This document shows positions 9,130 to 17,501 of a DNA stretch of 64,000 nt, in pieces (the stretch's first letter is position 1; each line of letters begins with the position of its first letter). The DNA comes from Sediminimonas qiaohouensis DSM 21189. GTDB lineage: Bacteria > Pseudomonadota > Alphaproteobacteria > Rhodobacterales > Rhodobacteraceae. Position numbers and translations under genes: made by a program. The notes beneath the pieces were generated by a model, which was not told where the DNA came from, did no database searches, and worked only from the letters and a program-made list of their open reading frames with translations. Location: positions 62,001-126,000 of the forward strand of contig NZ_AUIJ01000002.1 of assembly GCF_000423645.1 (NCBI RefSeq), read 5' to 3'.

Positions 9130-10437
9130 TCAGGCGTCTTCGAGCCCGCACCACTCGGCGATGAACAGTGCTGTGGTCTGCGTCAGGCGCCGCAGGCTTT
9201 CCAGATCGACGCGCTCATTGAAGCCGTGGATCGCCTCGGCGCGCGGGCCGTAGACCAGCGCCGGCGTGTCAGCATAAAGCCCGAAAAAGCGCGCGTCCGT
9301 GGTCGCCGTAATCGCCGCGGTGTCCAACGCCCGGCCCGTCACCCGCTCATGCGCGCCGCCCAAGGCACCGATGGCGTCGCGCGCGGCGGTCGAGCGGTCT
9401 TGCGACAGAGCATAGCCCTCGGCCATGAAGCCGTGATAGACGATCTCGGGCTGGTTGTTGCGCAGGAAATCGCTGTCTTGCGCGGCGGCGCGCAGCACCT
9501 CCTCGATCTCGCGGCGTGCCTCGGCCAGGTTCTGACCAGGGAACACGCCCATGCGCACGTCAAAGACGCACCACGCCGGCACCGAGCTGGTCCAGTCGCC
9601 GCCTTGAATGCGCCCGATATTGAGGTTCAGCGGGTGATCCACATGCCCGTAATCGCCGTGCCGCCGCTCCGCCCCGTTCCAGCGCTCCTCCATCGCGTGC
9701 AGCGCCGTGATCAGGGGCATCGCCGCCTCGATCGCGTTGGCGCCGCTGCCGGCATAGGCGACATGCGCGGGCACCCCCTTCAGGTGCACCTGGAACCAGA
9801 TCACGCCCACCTGCGCGGTGACCAGTGTCTCGTTGAACGGCTCGGGGATCAGCACCGCATCAGCGCGGTAGCCGCGTTGCAGGCAGGCCAGCGCGCCGTT
9901 GCCGGTGCATTCCTCCTCGACCACCGATTGCACATGCACATCCGCCCCCGGCGCCAGGCCGATCTCGCGCAGGGCGTCCAGCGCAAAGATGTTCGCCGCC
10001 AGCCCCGCCTTCATGTCGCCGGCGCCGCGCCCGTACATCCAGCCGCCATCGACGCGCGGCGAAAACGGCGGACTGTCCCACATGTCGTGCGGGCCCTCGG
10101 GGACCACATCGATATGCCCGTTGAGGATCAGCGACCGGCCCGTGCGGCGGCGGCTGGCATGGGTGCCCACCACGTTGACCGCGTCCTCGTAATCGCCGAT
10201 CACCGGCGAGAACCCCGGCATGTCGCGGATATCGTCCAGGTCGATCTGCCAGCGATCCACCGACAGGCCCCGGTCGCCCATCTCGCGCGCCATGAAATCT
10301 TGCGCCGACTGCTCATTTCCGCGGGTCGAGGGATGCGCCGTCAGCTCCGACAGGAACGCCACCTCGCGGTCGAACAGCGCATCCACCGCGGCGCGGATAC
10401 GGGGTTCAACCTCGGGCTCCATTTCTGGCGTCGTCAT
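9130..10437 (-). CDS. ArgE/DapE-type (M20) deacylase
   Basis: A 435-residue M20 metallohydrolase that probably removes an acyl group from an amino compound. Motifs follow the family order: LNGHIDVVPEG (metal His and catalytic Asp), YGRGAGDMKAG (bridging Asp), SVVEEECTGNGA (catalytic and metal Glu), and a late His in EAIHGFNER. The ATG at 10437 follows GAGGGAGG. It is the last gene of a four-gene minus-strand operon with a CoA-transferase pair and a class-III aminotransferase, the same gene set as Bacillus subtilis yodQ-yodR-yodS-yodT, although the substrate there is also uncertain. Confidence 0.92.
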   Translation of the reverse strand: MTTPEMEPEVEPRIRAAVDALFDREVAFLSELTAHPSTRGNEQSAQDFMAREMGDRGLSVDRWQIDLDDIRDMPGFSPVIGDYEDAVNVVGTHASRRRTGRSLILNGHIDVVPEGPHDMWDSPPFSPRVDGGWMYGRGAGDMKAGLAANIFALDALREIGLAPGADVHVQSVVEEECTGNGALACLQRGYRADAVLIPEPFNETLVTAQVGVIWFQVHLKGVPAHVAYAGSGANAIEAAMPLITALHAMEERWNGAERRHGDYGHVDHPLNLNIGRIQGGDWTSSVPAWCVFDVRMGVFPGQNLAEARREIEEVLRAAAQDSDFLRNNQPEIVYHGFMAEGYALSQDRSTAARDAIGALGGAHERVTGRALDTAAITATTDARFFGLYADTPALVYGPRAEAIHGFNERVDLESLRRLTQTTALFIAEWCGLEDA

Positions 10438-10462
10438 CGCGTGCCTCCCTCTCGCTTGTCGT

Positions 10463-11122
10463 CTAGAACACCGGCAGCGGCGCATCCGGCACCTCCAACG
10501 GCGCGCCGGTTGCCTCGACCACCTCGCGCACGCTGACGCCCTCGGCCAGCTCCCGCAAGACCACCCCCCGCGGCGTGACATCGCACACCGCCATGTCGGT
10601 ATAGATCCGGCTGACGCTGCCCGACGCCGTCAATGGCAGCGTGCAGCGATCGACGATCTTGGGGTTGCCGGCCTTGTCCACATGCGCGGTGATCGCGCCA
10701 ACCCGACGCGCCCGCTGTGCCAGCTCGATCGCGCCGCCCGCACCGGGCGAGAACCGCCCCGGGATGATCCAGTTCGCCAGATCCCCGTTCGCCGCCACCT
10801 CGAACGCCCCCAGAAGCGTCAAGTCCAGCCGCCCGGACCGCACTATCGCGAACGACACCGCACTGTCGAAATACGCGCCCCCCGGCAGGGTCGAGACATA
10901 GCTGCCGCCTGCGTCGATCAGGTTGCGATCTTCCTGCCCCGCAGGCATGACCGGCCCGACGCCGGAAATGCCGTTTTCCGAGTGCAGGCACACCGGCATC
11001 CCGGCGGGCAGATGCCCCACCACCTGCGTCGGCAGCCCGATGCCAAGGTTCACGCACATCCCCGGCACGATATCGGCCGCTGCCCGTGCCAACATGCGGG
11101 TTTTAGCGTTTGACGACACCAT
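10463..11122 (-). CDS. 3-oxoacid-type CoA-transferase, subunit B
   Basis: The 219-residue beta subunit of a family I CoA-transferase. HSENGISGVGP carries the catalytic glutamate, which forms the covalent glutamyl-CoA thioester, and GAYFDSAVSFAIVRSGRLDLTLLG follows as in ScoB/AtoA. It works as a heteromer with the subunit A encoded just upstream, and its start overlaps the end of that gene by 20 bases. In this operon it probably activates or deactivates a beta-keto or beta-amino acid intermediate rather than acetoacetate, but that is inferred from gene company. Confidence 0.93.
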   Translation of the reverse strand: MVSSNAKTRMLARAAADIVPGMCVNLGIGLPTQVVGHLPAGMPVCLHSENGISGVGPVMPAGQEDRNLIDAGGSYVSTLPGGAYFDSAVSFAIVRSGRLDLTLLGAFEVAANGDLANWIIPGRFSPGAGGAIELAQRARRVGAITAHVDKAGNPKIVDRCTLPLTASGSVSRIYTDMAVCDVTPRGVVLRELAEGVSVREVVEATGAPLEVPDAPLPVF

Positions 11123-11795
11123 ACACCTCCGGCAGTTCCGACATCTCGATCACGTGATCCACGAACGGGCCGGGCGTGTGCACCTCGTCGGGGCCAAGCG
11201 CGCCAAGGGGTTCTACCCGCTCGGCCTCGGCGATCACGCAGCGCGCGGCCATCGCGGCCAGCGGGTTGAAGTTGCGCGCGCTGGCCCGGTAGCACAGGTT
11301 GCCGAACGGATCGGCCCGCTCGGCATGGATCAATGCCACATCGGCATATAGCGCCGGCTCGAACATGCCCTCGCCGGCGGCGGTGGTGATCCGCTGCTTG
11401 CCCCGCGCAAGCAGTGTGTCCATCCCGATATCGGTGACGAACCCCATCACCCCTGCCCCCGCCGCGCGGATACGTTCGGCCAGAATTCCCTGCGCGTTGA
11501 ACTCCACGTCAAGGCTGCCGTCGTTCATCATCGACACCGCCCGCGGATTGAGTCCGATATGCGAGGTGATCAACCGCTTGACCAGCCCCGCTTGCAACAG
11601 CCAATCCACCCCCATGCCGGTCTCGTTGGCGTCGTTCTTGATGATCGTCAGATCGCGCGCGCCATGCGCCACCAGCGCCTCGATCAAGCAAAACGGCGTG
11701 CCCGGCACCCCAAAGCCGCCCAGTATCACGCTGGCCCCGTCGCGGATGGTGGCGATGGCGTCCTCCATGGCGCATGTCTTGTCCGGCAGGCTCAT
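11103..11795 (-). CDS. 3-oxoacid-type CoA-transferase, subunit A
   Basis: A 230-residue alpha subunit of a family I CoA-transferase (ScoA/AtoD-like). The glycine-rich CoA-binding stretch GGFGVPGTPFCLIEAL lies near residue 27, and EFNAQGILAERIRAAGAGV and ALIHAERADPFGN are typical family blocks. It overlaps the aminotransferase stop upstream by four bases and the subunit B gene downstream by 20, so all three are probably translated together. Confidence 0.93.
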   Translation of the reverse strand: MSLPDKTCAMEDAIATIRDGASVILGGFGVPGTPFCLIEALVAHGARDLTIIKNDANETGMGVDWLLQAGLVKRLITSHIGLNPRAVSMMNDGSLDVEFNAQGILAERIRAAGAGVMGFVTDIGMDTLLARGKQRITTAAGEGMFEPALYADVALIHAERADPFGNLCYRASARNFNPLAAMAARCVIAEAERVEPLGALGPDEVHTPGPFVDHVIEMSELPEVYGVVKR

Positions 11796-13144
11796 GGCGC
11801 CGACACCGGCAGCGACAGCTCGGCCGCCAACGCCCCAAGGCTGTCGTCCAGAAGGCCGATGATTTCGTCGATCTGCTCGGGTGTCACAATGAGGGGCGGA
11901 CAGACAAGGAAATGATCCCCCTCGCGCCCGCCGCGCGTGCGCCGCGAATAGATGATCAACCCCCGATCATACGCCAGCTCGACCAGCCGGTTAAACGCGT
12001 TCATCCCCGGCGGCAGCGGCGCCATGCTGCCCCGATCCGCGACCAGCTCAAACGCCAGCAAAAGCCCCTTGCCGCGCACGTCCCCGATGAACGGGTAGCG
12101 CGCCATCAGCGCCTCCAACCCGCGCTTGAGAAGCGCGCCCATCTCGGCGGCGTTCCCGATCAGGCCGGCGCGCTCGATCTCGTCCAGAACCGCCAGCCCT
12201 GCGGCACAGGCCAGCGGGTTGCCCGCATAGGTAAACCCGTTGGCAAAGCCCCCCGCGCCGGTCACCTCGTCCACGATCCCGCCGCGCGCCACCACCGCGC
12301 CAAGCGGCGCGTACCCGGCGGCAAAGCCTTTTGACAGGGTCACGATATCGGGTAGGATTCCCCAATGCTCGGCGGCGACGAAGGTGCCGGTGCGCCCGGC
12401 GCCGCTCATGACCTCGTCGTAGATCAGAAGGATACCGAACTCATCGCAGATCTCGCGGATACGCGCGTAGTAGCTGTCAGGCGCCACCAGCGCCCCCGTC
12501 GAGGCGCCGCCGACCGGCTCCATGATGAAGGCCAGAACGCTGTCGGGGCCCTGCGCCAGTATCTCCTCGCGCAGCATCTCGGCATATTTGAGGCCCCGCT
12601 CCTCGTCACTCAGATTGTCGCGGTCCAGGTAACAGGTCGGCGCGGGGATCTTGGGCATGTCGCGCATCATCGGCATGAACGGATCGCTCAGCGGCGCATA
12701 CCCCGTCAGCGCCAGTGCGCCCAGGGTGCAGCCGTGATAGGATGGAAACCGCGATATCACTTTCCAGCGCCCCGCCTCGCCGCGCGACAGGGCGTGCTGC
12801 CGCGCCAGCTTGATCGCGCTTTCCACTGCCTCGGACCCGCCCGAGACGAAAAACACCCGGTCCAGATCGCCGGGCATCCGAGCCGCCGTGCGCCGCGCCA
12901 GATCCTCGGCCGGTTGGTTGCGGAAATGCAGGCGGTAGCCAAAGGTCGAGCGCTCCATCTGCTCGCGCATCGCGGCCAGTACGTTGGGATTGGAATGACC
13001 GATATTGCTGACCATCGCACCGCTGGAGCCGTCGAGATATCGCCGCCCCTCGGTGTCATAAAGGTAAATACCCTCCGCGCGGTCCAGCATCGGACGCGCG
13101 ATATCGGTCAGGGAAAACAGGTTCGATGGGGGTTGGGTCGTCAT
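11792..13144 (-). CDS. Class-III aminotransferase of CoA-transferase operon
   Basis: A PLP-dependent aminotransferase of about 450 residues, the first gene of the operon. Motifs: VSGGSEAVESAIK (phosphate binding), IYDEVMSGAGRTG (PLP Asp) and K272 in LSKGFAAGYAPLG (Schiff base). The ATG at 13144 is preferred because AGGTG lies at about 10 bases; the ATG at 13153 is only three bases from it. Together with the CoA-transferase and deacylase it suggests catabolism of an amino or diamino acid through transamination and CoA activation. Substrate is not known. It is divergent from a GMC oxidoreductase gene. Confidence 0.92.
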   Translation of the reverse strand: MTTQPPSNLFSLTDIARPMLDRAEGIYLYDTEGRRYLDGSSGAMVSNIGHSNPNVLAAMREQMERSTFGYRLHFRNQPAEDLARRTAARMPGDLDRVFFVSGGSEAVESAIKLARQHALSRGEAGRWKVISRFPSYHGCTLGALALTGYAPLSDPFMPMMRDMPKIPAPTCYLDRDNLSDEERGLKYAEMLREEILAQGPDSVLAFIMEPVGGASTGALVAPDSYYARIREICDEFGILLIYDEVMSGAGRTGTFVAAEHWGILPDIVTLSKGFAAGYAPLGAVVARGGIVDEVTGAGGFANGFTYAGNPLACAAGLAVLDEIERAGLIGNAAEMGALLKRGLEALMARYPFIGDVRGKGLLLAFELVADRGSMAPLPPGMNAFNRLVELAYDRGLIIYSRRTRGGREGDHFLVCPPLIVTPEQIDEIIGLLDDSLGALAAELSLPVSAP

Positions 13145-13255
13145 TGGGGGCATTCACCTGCGGTCAAGATCTCGTCGCCGGGCGCACGCGCCGCGCGCAC
13201 CCCTTTCCCCGAGGATAAAGCGCAGCGGGGACCATCATGCAAATAAATACCAAAG

Positions 13256-13266
13256 ATAGTGACTAT
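13256..13266. promoter_or_regulatory. Palindrome ATAGTGACTAT in divergent spacer
   Basis: A perfect 11-base palindrome inside an AT-rich island of an otherwise GC-rich 229-bp spacer between the divergent aminotransferase operon and GMC oxidoreductase. Flanking ATGC and GCAT boxes widen the symmetry slightly. It could be an operator shared by both directions; no regulator gene lies beside it, so the binding protein is unknown. Confidence 0.4.
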
Positions 13267-13373
13267 AGCATGGCTCTATGGTCCTTTGCCGCAGGGAAGT
13301 CGCGGGTGAAATGGCATTTTCACTTGAAAATCAAGGCCCCGGGCTGCACGCTTGGCTGTGGGAGCAGCAGATC

Positions 13374-14984
13374 ATGACCTTCGATTACGTCATCATAGGC
13401 GCCGGCTCTGCTGGCTGCGTCCTCGCCGCCCGCCTGAGCGAGGACCCCACCACCACCGTGTGCCTTCTCGAAGCCGGCGGCGAGGGGCGGTCGATCCTCT
13501 TTCGCGCCCCGGCCGCCACCGTCGCGGTCCTGCCCGGGCGGCCCAAGATGGGCAACTGGGCCTTTGAAACGGTCCCCCAATCCGGCCTCGGCGGCCGTCG
13601 CGGATACCAGCCCCGAGGCAAGGCCCTCGGTGGCTCCAGCGCGATCAATGCGATGCTGTATATCCGCGGCCACTGCGCCGACTACGACGGCTGGGCCGAT
13701 ATGGGCTGCCCCGGCTGGGACTGGAACAGCGTGCTGCCCTACTTCAAGCGTGCCCAGAACAACGCCGAGGGGGGCGGCGCGTATCACGGCACCGATGGCC
13801 CCCTGCACGTCACGCCACAGTTCAGCCCCCGGCCCCTCACCCACGCCTTCGTCGAGGCCGCCAGCCAGATGCAGCACCCCCTGAGCGACGATTTCAACCG
13901 CGGCGAAACCGAGGGCGTCGGCCTCTACCCGGTGACGCAGTTCCACGACCCCGCTCGCCGGGGCGAACGATGCTCGGCCGCCGCCGCCTACCTGCACCCG
14001 GTGATGGACCGACCCAACCTGACCGTCATCACCCGCGCCCGCGCCGCCCGGATACAGGTCGAGGATGGCCGCGCGACCGGCGTCACCTACCTGCGACGCG
14101 GCCGCACCTGCTTTGCCTCCGCCCGCGCCGAGGTGCTCCTTTGCGGCGGCGCCTTCAACTCGCCCCAGATCCTGCAACTCTCGGGCATCGGCGCCCCCGA
14201 TGACATCACCCCCTACGGCATCGAGATGACCCACGAGTTGCCCGGCGTGGGCCGCAACCTACAGGATCACCTCGATTTCATCCTCGCGTGGAAAACCCGC
14301 GATACCGACAATTTCGGCATCAGCCCCGCAGCGGGCCGCAACCTGTGGCGCCATATTCGGCGCTGGCGTCGCGACGGCACCGGTATGATCACCACCCCCT
14401 TCGCCGAGGGCGCCGGGTTCCTGAAAACCGATCCCGGACTTGCGCGGCCCGACATCCAGCTTCACTTCGTGATCTCCGTCGTCGATGACCACGCCCGCAC
14501 CCTGCATCGCGGGCACGGCTTTTCCTGCCACGTCTGCGCCCTGCACCCCCATTCGCGCGGCACGGTGACGCTTAATTCCGCCGATCCCACCGCGCCGCCG
14601 CGGATCGATCCCGCCTACCTGACCGATACACGTGACATGGAAACGATGATCCGCGGTGCCAGGATGATGCGCCAGATCATGCAGGCCCCGGCGATGAAAC
14701 CCTACCGCGAGACCGAGCTGTTCGGCACCCATGACGACATGAGCGATGCCGACTGGGCCAAACATATCCGCGCCCGTGCCGACACCATATATCACCCGGT
14801 CGGCACCTGCCGCATGGGCACCGATGACATGGCCGTTGTGGACCCCGAATTGCGGGTGCGCGGCATAGGCGGGCTGCGGGTGGTGGATGCCTCGGTGATG
14901 CCCACGCTGACCGGCGGTAACACCAACGCGCCGACCATCATGATCGCCGAGAAAGCCGCCGACATGATCCGCGCCGCCCCTTGA
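13374..14984 (+). CDS. GMC family FAD oxidoreductase (choline dehydrogenase-like)
   Basis: A 536-residue flavoprotein of the glucose-methanol-choline family, which oxidises alcohols to aldehydes. An N-terminal dinucleotide fold ([19 protein letters not shown]), the [15 protein letters not shown] signature, the second GMC signature [16 protein letters not shown], and catalytic H474 (HPVGTCRMG) with N518 (GGNTNAPT) are all present. The ATG at 13374 has GGGAG upstream. The annotation 'choline dehydrogenase' is too specific, since the gene has no betaine aldehyde dehydrogenase or BetI neighbour. It is followed 59 bases later by a Rid-family gene and probably shares its transcript. Confidence 0.93.
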   Translation: MTFDYVIIGAGSAGCVLAARLSEDPTTTVCLLEAGGEGRSILFRAPAATVAVLPGRPKMGNWAFETVPQSGLGGRRGYQPRGKALGGSSAINAMLYIRGHCADYDGWADMGCPGWDWNSVLPYFKRAQNNAEGGGAYHGTDGPLHVTPQFSPRPLTHAFVEAASQMQHPLSDDFNRGETEGVGLYPVTQFHDPARRGERCSAAAAYLHPVMDRPNLTVITRARAARIQVEDGRATGVTYLRRGRTCFASARAEVLLCGGAFNSPQILQLSGIGAPDDITPYGIEMTHELPGVGRNLQDHLDFILAWKTRDTDNFGISPAAGRNLWRHIRRWRRDGTGMITTPFAEGAGFLKTDPGLARPDIQLHFVISVVDDHARTLHRGHGFSCHVCALHPHSRGTVTLNSADPTAPPRIDPAYLTDTRDMETMIRGARMMRQIMQAPAMKPYRETELFGTHDDMSDADWAKHIRARADTIYHPVGTCRMGTDDMAVVDPELRVRGIGGLRVVDASVMPTLTGGNTNAPTIMIAEKAADMIRAAP

Positions 14985-15043
14985 CGCGCCGTGACCGCGC
15001 GCCGATACCGGGCCGGACAAACCCCGCAACAGGAGCGCCCAAA

Positions 15044-15391
15044 ATGATCGAACGTCACCACGTCGGCCAACGCATGAGCCAGATCGTCAAGCATAACGGC
15101 ACCATCTACCTCGCCGGCCAGGTCGGTCACGGCGACACCGTCGCCGAGCAGACTCGCGATTGCCTCGCGAAGGTGGACAAGCTGCTGGAAGAAGCGGGCA
15201 GCGACCGCGAGCATATCCTGCAGGCGATCATCTGGATGGCCGACATGGACCGCGACTTTGCCGAGATGAACACCATCTGGGATGCCTGGGCCCCCGAGGG
15301 CCACGCCCCCGCCCGAGCCGCCGGCGAAGCGAAGCTTGCAACCCCCGACTACCTGGTCGAAGTGATCGTGACCGCGGCCGAGAAAGCCTGA
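15044..15391 (+). CDS. RidA/YjgF-family protein
   Basis: A 115-residue Rid-family protein with [21 protein letters not shown] and [20 protein letters not shown], the latter holding the arginine that binds the substrate carboxylate. RidA enzymes hydrolyse reactive enamines and imines released by PLP enzymes and amine oxidases, so its place after an oxidoreductase and near aminotransferases is sensible. The ATG at 15044 follows AGGAG; an earlier in-frame start lacks family similarity. Subgroup and exact imine are not determined. Confidence 0.9.
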   Translation: MIERHHVGQRMSQIVKHNGTIYLAGQVGHGDTVAEQTRDCLAKVDKLLEEAGSDREHILQAIIWMADMDRDFAEMNTIWDAWAPEGHAPARAAGEAKLATPDYLVEVIVTAAEKA

Positions 15392-15465
15392 TTTCCGGCA
15401 AGCTCCCGGCAGATTTCCCTGTCATCCTTGGTGATTGAGCCGCGCGGCGCCCACCGTCGCGGCCG

Positions 15466-16413
15466 CTACTTGCGCCGTGATCGCGTATCGGACGCGACCG
15501 CGGCGCCGGTCAACTGACCCGCGGCATGGATCACGTGCCCCGCATGCCCCACGATCAACGGATCGGAGGGCGTGGCGACCTCAAGGTCCTTGCCAGGGTA
15601 ATCCAGCGTCGACAGGAAATGCCGCATGCAATTGAGGCGCGCACGTTTCTTGTCCTTCGACTTGATGATCGTCCACGGCGCGTCGGCGGTATCGGTATAG
15701 AAGAAATTGGCCTCTTTCGCGTCGGTATACGCGTCCCATTTCTCAAGGCTGGCCAGGTCTATGGGGCTCAGCTTCCAACGCTTGAGCGGGTCGCTTTCGC
15801 GCGCCCGGAACCGGCGCACCTGTTCCTCTCGCGTGACCGAGAACCAGTACTTGTAAAGCCGGATACCCGAGCGCACCAGCATCCGCTCCAGCTCGGGCGC
15901 CTGGCGCATGAACTCAAGGTACTCCGTCGCCGAGCAGAACCCCATGACCCGCTCAACCCCCGCGCGGTTGTACCACGAGCGGTCGTAGAACACCATTTCG
16001 CCGCTGGTTGGCAGGTGCTCGATATAGCGCTGGAAATACCATTGGCCCTTTTCCCGTTCGGATGGCTTGTTCAGCGCCACAACGCGCGCAAAGCGGGGGT
16101 TGAGATGCTCGGTAAAGCGCTTGATCGTGCCACCCTTGCCGGCCGCGTCGCGCCCCTCGAACAGAAGAACGAACTTCTGCCCGCTGTCCTGCGCCCACGC
16201 CTGCACTTTCAGCAACTCCGCCTGAAGCTTGGCCTTCTCGGCCTCGTAGGGCTTGCGCGCCATCGGGTGCGCGTAGGGATAGCGCCCGGTCTCGAACGCG
16301 ATGCGAACTTCGTCCGCCGGTGTCTTGGGGAATGTATCCACGTCCCCACCGCCTTGCGGAGCGTGCCGCGTCGATGTGTGCCTGTGGGGTTGACCCTCGT
16401 AAGTATCGCTCAT
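15466..16413 (-). CDS. ppk2: Polyphosphate kinase 2 (PPK2)
   Basis: A 315-residue PPK2-family kinase that transfers phosphate between polyphosphate and nucleoside di- or monophosphates. It has a P-loop GRDAAGKGG (87-95), the lid region GQWYFQRYIEHLP, and the Walker B-like YDRSWYNR (143-150), and ends with the usual SKDKKRARLNCMRHFL region. The start at 16413 follows a GAGGAG site. It lies downstream of ndk on the same strand, separated by a terminator-like hairpin, so the two are probably transcribed separately although their substrates overlap. Confidence 0.95.
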   Translation of the reverse strand: MSDTYEGQPHRHTSTRHAPQGGGDVDTFPKTPADEVRIAFETGRYPYAHPMARKPYEAEKAKLQAELLKVQAWAQDSGQKFVLLFEGRDAAGKGGTIKRFTEHLNPRFARVVALNKPSEREKGQWYFQRYIEHLPTSGEMVFYDRSWYNRAGVERVMGFCSATEYLEFMRQAPELERMLVRSGIRLYKYWFSVTREEQVRRFRARESDPLKRWKLSPIDLASLEKWDAYTDAKEANFFYTDTADAPWTIIKSKDKKRARLNCMRHFLSTLDYPGKDLEVATPSDPLIVGHAGHVIHAAGQLTGAAVASDTRSRRK

Positions 16414-16494
16414 GAATTGCTCCTCTCTCATTCGATGCGATTCTACACCCAATACCGCCGCGCCGCCTTGTGGCAGGTCAACTCTCGCCAACGC

Positions 16495-16521
16495 AAAAGG
16501 CCGCCCCCAATGGGGACGGCC
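16495..16521 (-). terminator. Rho-independent terminator after ndk
   Basis: On the minus strand a 10-base stem (GGCCGTCCCC / GGGGGCGGCC, one mismatch) with a 3-base loop is followed by TTTT. It lies 27 bases after the ndk stop and before ppk2. Confidence 0.7.
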
Positions 16522-16547
16522 CGCATCGCATGCAATGGTCCGCGCGA

Positions 16548-16970
16548 TTAGCCGACCAGTTCAAGCCCCGAGAAGAAGTAGGCGATTTCTTCTTTCGCCG
16601 TGTCCTCGCCATCCGAGCCGTGAACCGAGTTTTCGCCGATCGACAGGGCGTAGTCCTTGCGGATCGTGCCTTCGTCCGCTTCGGCGGGGTTGGTCGCGCC
16701 CATCACTTCGCGGTTCTTGGCAATGGCGTCTTCCCCTTCGAGAACCTGCACGACGATCGGCTCGGACGCCATGAACTCGCACAGTTCGTCATAGAACGGG
16801 CGTTCCTTGTGGACGGCATAGAACACGCCGGCCTGCGCCTTGGTCAACTGGATGCGCTTTTGCGCGATGATGCGCAGGCCCGCGGCCTCCAGCTTGGCGT
16901 TGATGGCGCCGGTCAGGTTGCGCTTGGTCGCGTCGGGTTTGATGATGCTGAAGGTCCGTTGGATGGCCAT
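16548..16970 (-). CDS. ndk: Nucleoside diphosphate kinase
   Basis: A 140-residue Ndk that moves the gamma-phosphate of ATP to other nucleoside diphosphates through a phosphohistidine, here H117 in [17 protein letters not shown] at the N-terminus and [16 protein letters not shown] are typical, and the length matches the bacterial family. The ATG at 16970 has AGGAAA upstream. It reads as a single-gene transcript ended by the hairpin at 16495-16521. Confidence 0.98.
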   Translation of the reverse strand: MAIQRTFSIIKPDATKRNLTGAINAKLEAAGLRIIAQKRIQLTKAQAGVFYAVHKERPFYDELCEFMASEPIVVQVLEGEDAIAKNREVMGATNPAEADEGTIRKDYALSIGENSVHGSDGEDTAKEEIAYFFSGLELVG

Positions 16971-17168
16971 TTTTCGGTTTCCTTTGAAGGGTTGAATAGA
17001 CTGGCGCGGCCTTAGCACGCGGGCGTGACGGGGAAAAGGGGGCACCGCGCCAAAGGCGAGACAAGGTGCGACAAACGACCCCTTGTCATTTCCGATTATT
17101 TTGGTCAGCTTTCGCCGAGCAACCTTACCGGCAGCCAGGAAACAAACACAGACACACGGGAAACAGTC

Positions 17169-17456
17169 ATGAAACCAGTCAAAGCCATCGCGCTTGCCGC
17201 CCTTCTCGCCGCGCCGCAATTCGTCTCCGCCGAGGCAACGACGCCCATGCCCCTGACCTACGAGGTGTTCGAAGAAGCGATCCCGCATATCGACCTGGAA
17301 ACCTGCCCGTCCGAGATGGCCGGGGATGACCGCTTCTGCCGCGCCGTGGTGCACCACGATGCGATCAACGTCTTCGCGTTCCTCTATGACGCCGACAGCC
17401 CCGCCGTCGCCTACCGCAGCTATCCGGCCGATGGGCTGAATGCGATCCTGGACTAG
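17169..17456 (+). CDS. Small secreted hypothetical protein
   Basis: A 95-residue protein with a clear signal peptide ([21 protein letters not shown]) and cleavage likely near residue 21. The mature part is acidic and has two cysteines, about 12 residues apart, which could form a disulfide in the periplasm. I do not recognise a domain. It lies alone between the divergent ndk and the ABC-F gene. Coding is supported by the signal peptide and sensible codon use. Confidence 0.75.
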   Translation: MKPVKAIALAALLAAPQFVSAEATTPMPLTYEVFEEAIPHIDLETCPSEMAGDDRFCRAVVHHDAINVFAFLYDADSPAVAYRSYPADGLNAILD

Positions 17457-17501
17457 TAATCCGCATTGACACGGGTGGGGCGCTGGTTCAGTGCTCCGCC
17501 C

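Noticed and set aside
8920-10536. 538-residue plus-strand frame opposite the deacylase gene
   Set aside because: Antisense shadow; the minus strand shows all M20 motifs in order with a good ribosome site.
13374-14984. Choline dehydrogenase BetA
   Set aside because: GMC fold is clear, but there is no betB, betI or transporter beside it and motifs do not discriminate substrate, so only the family is named.
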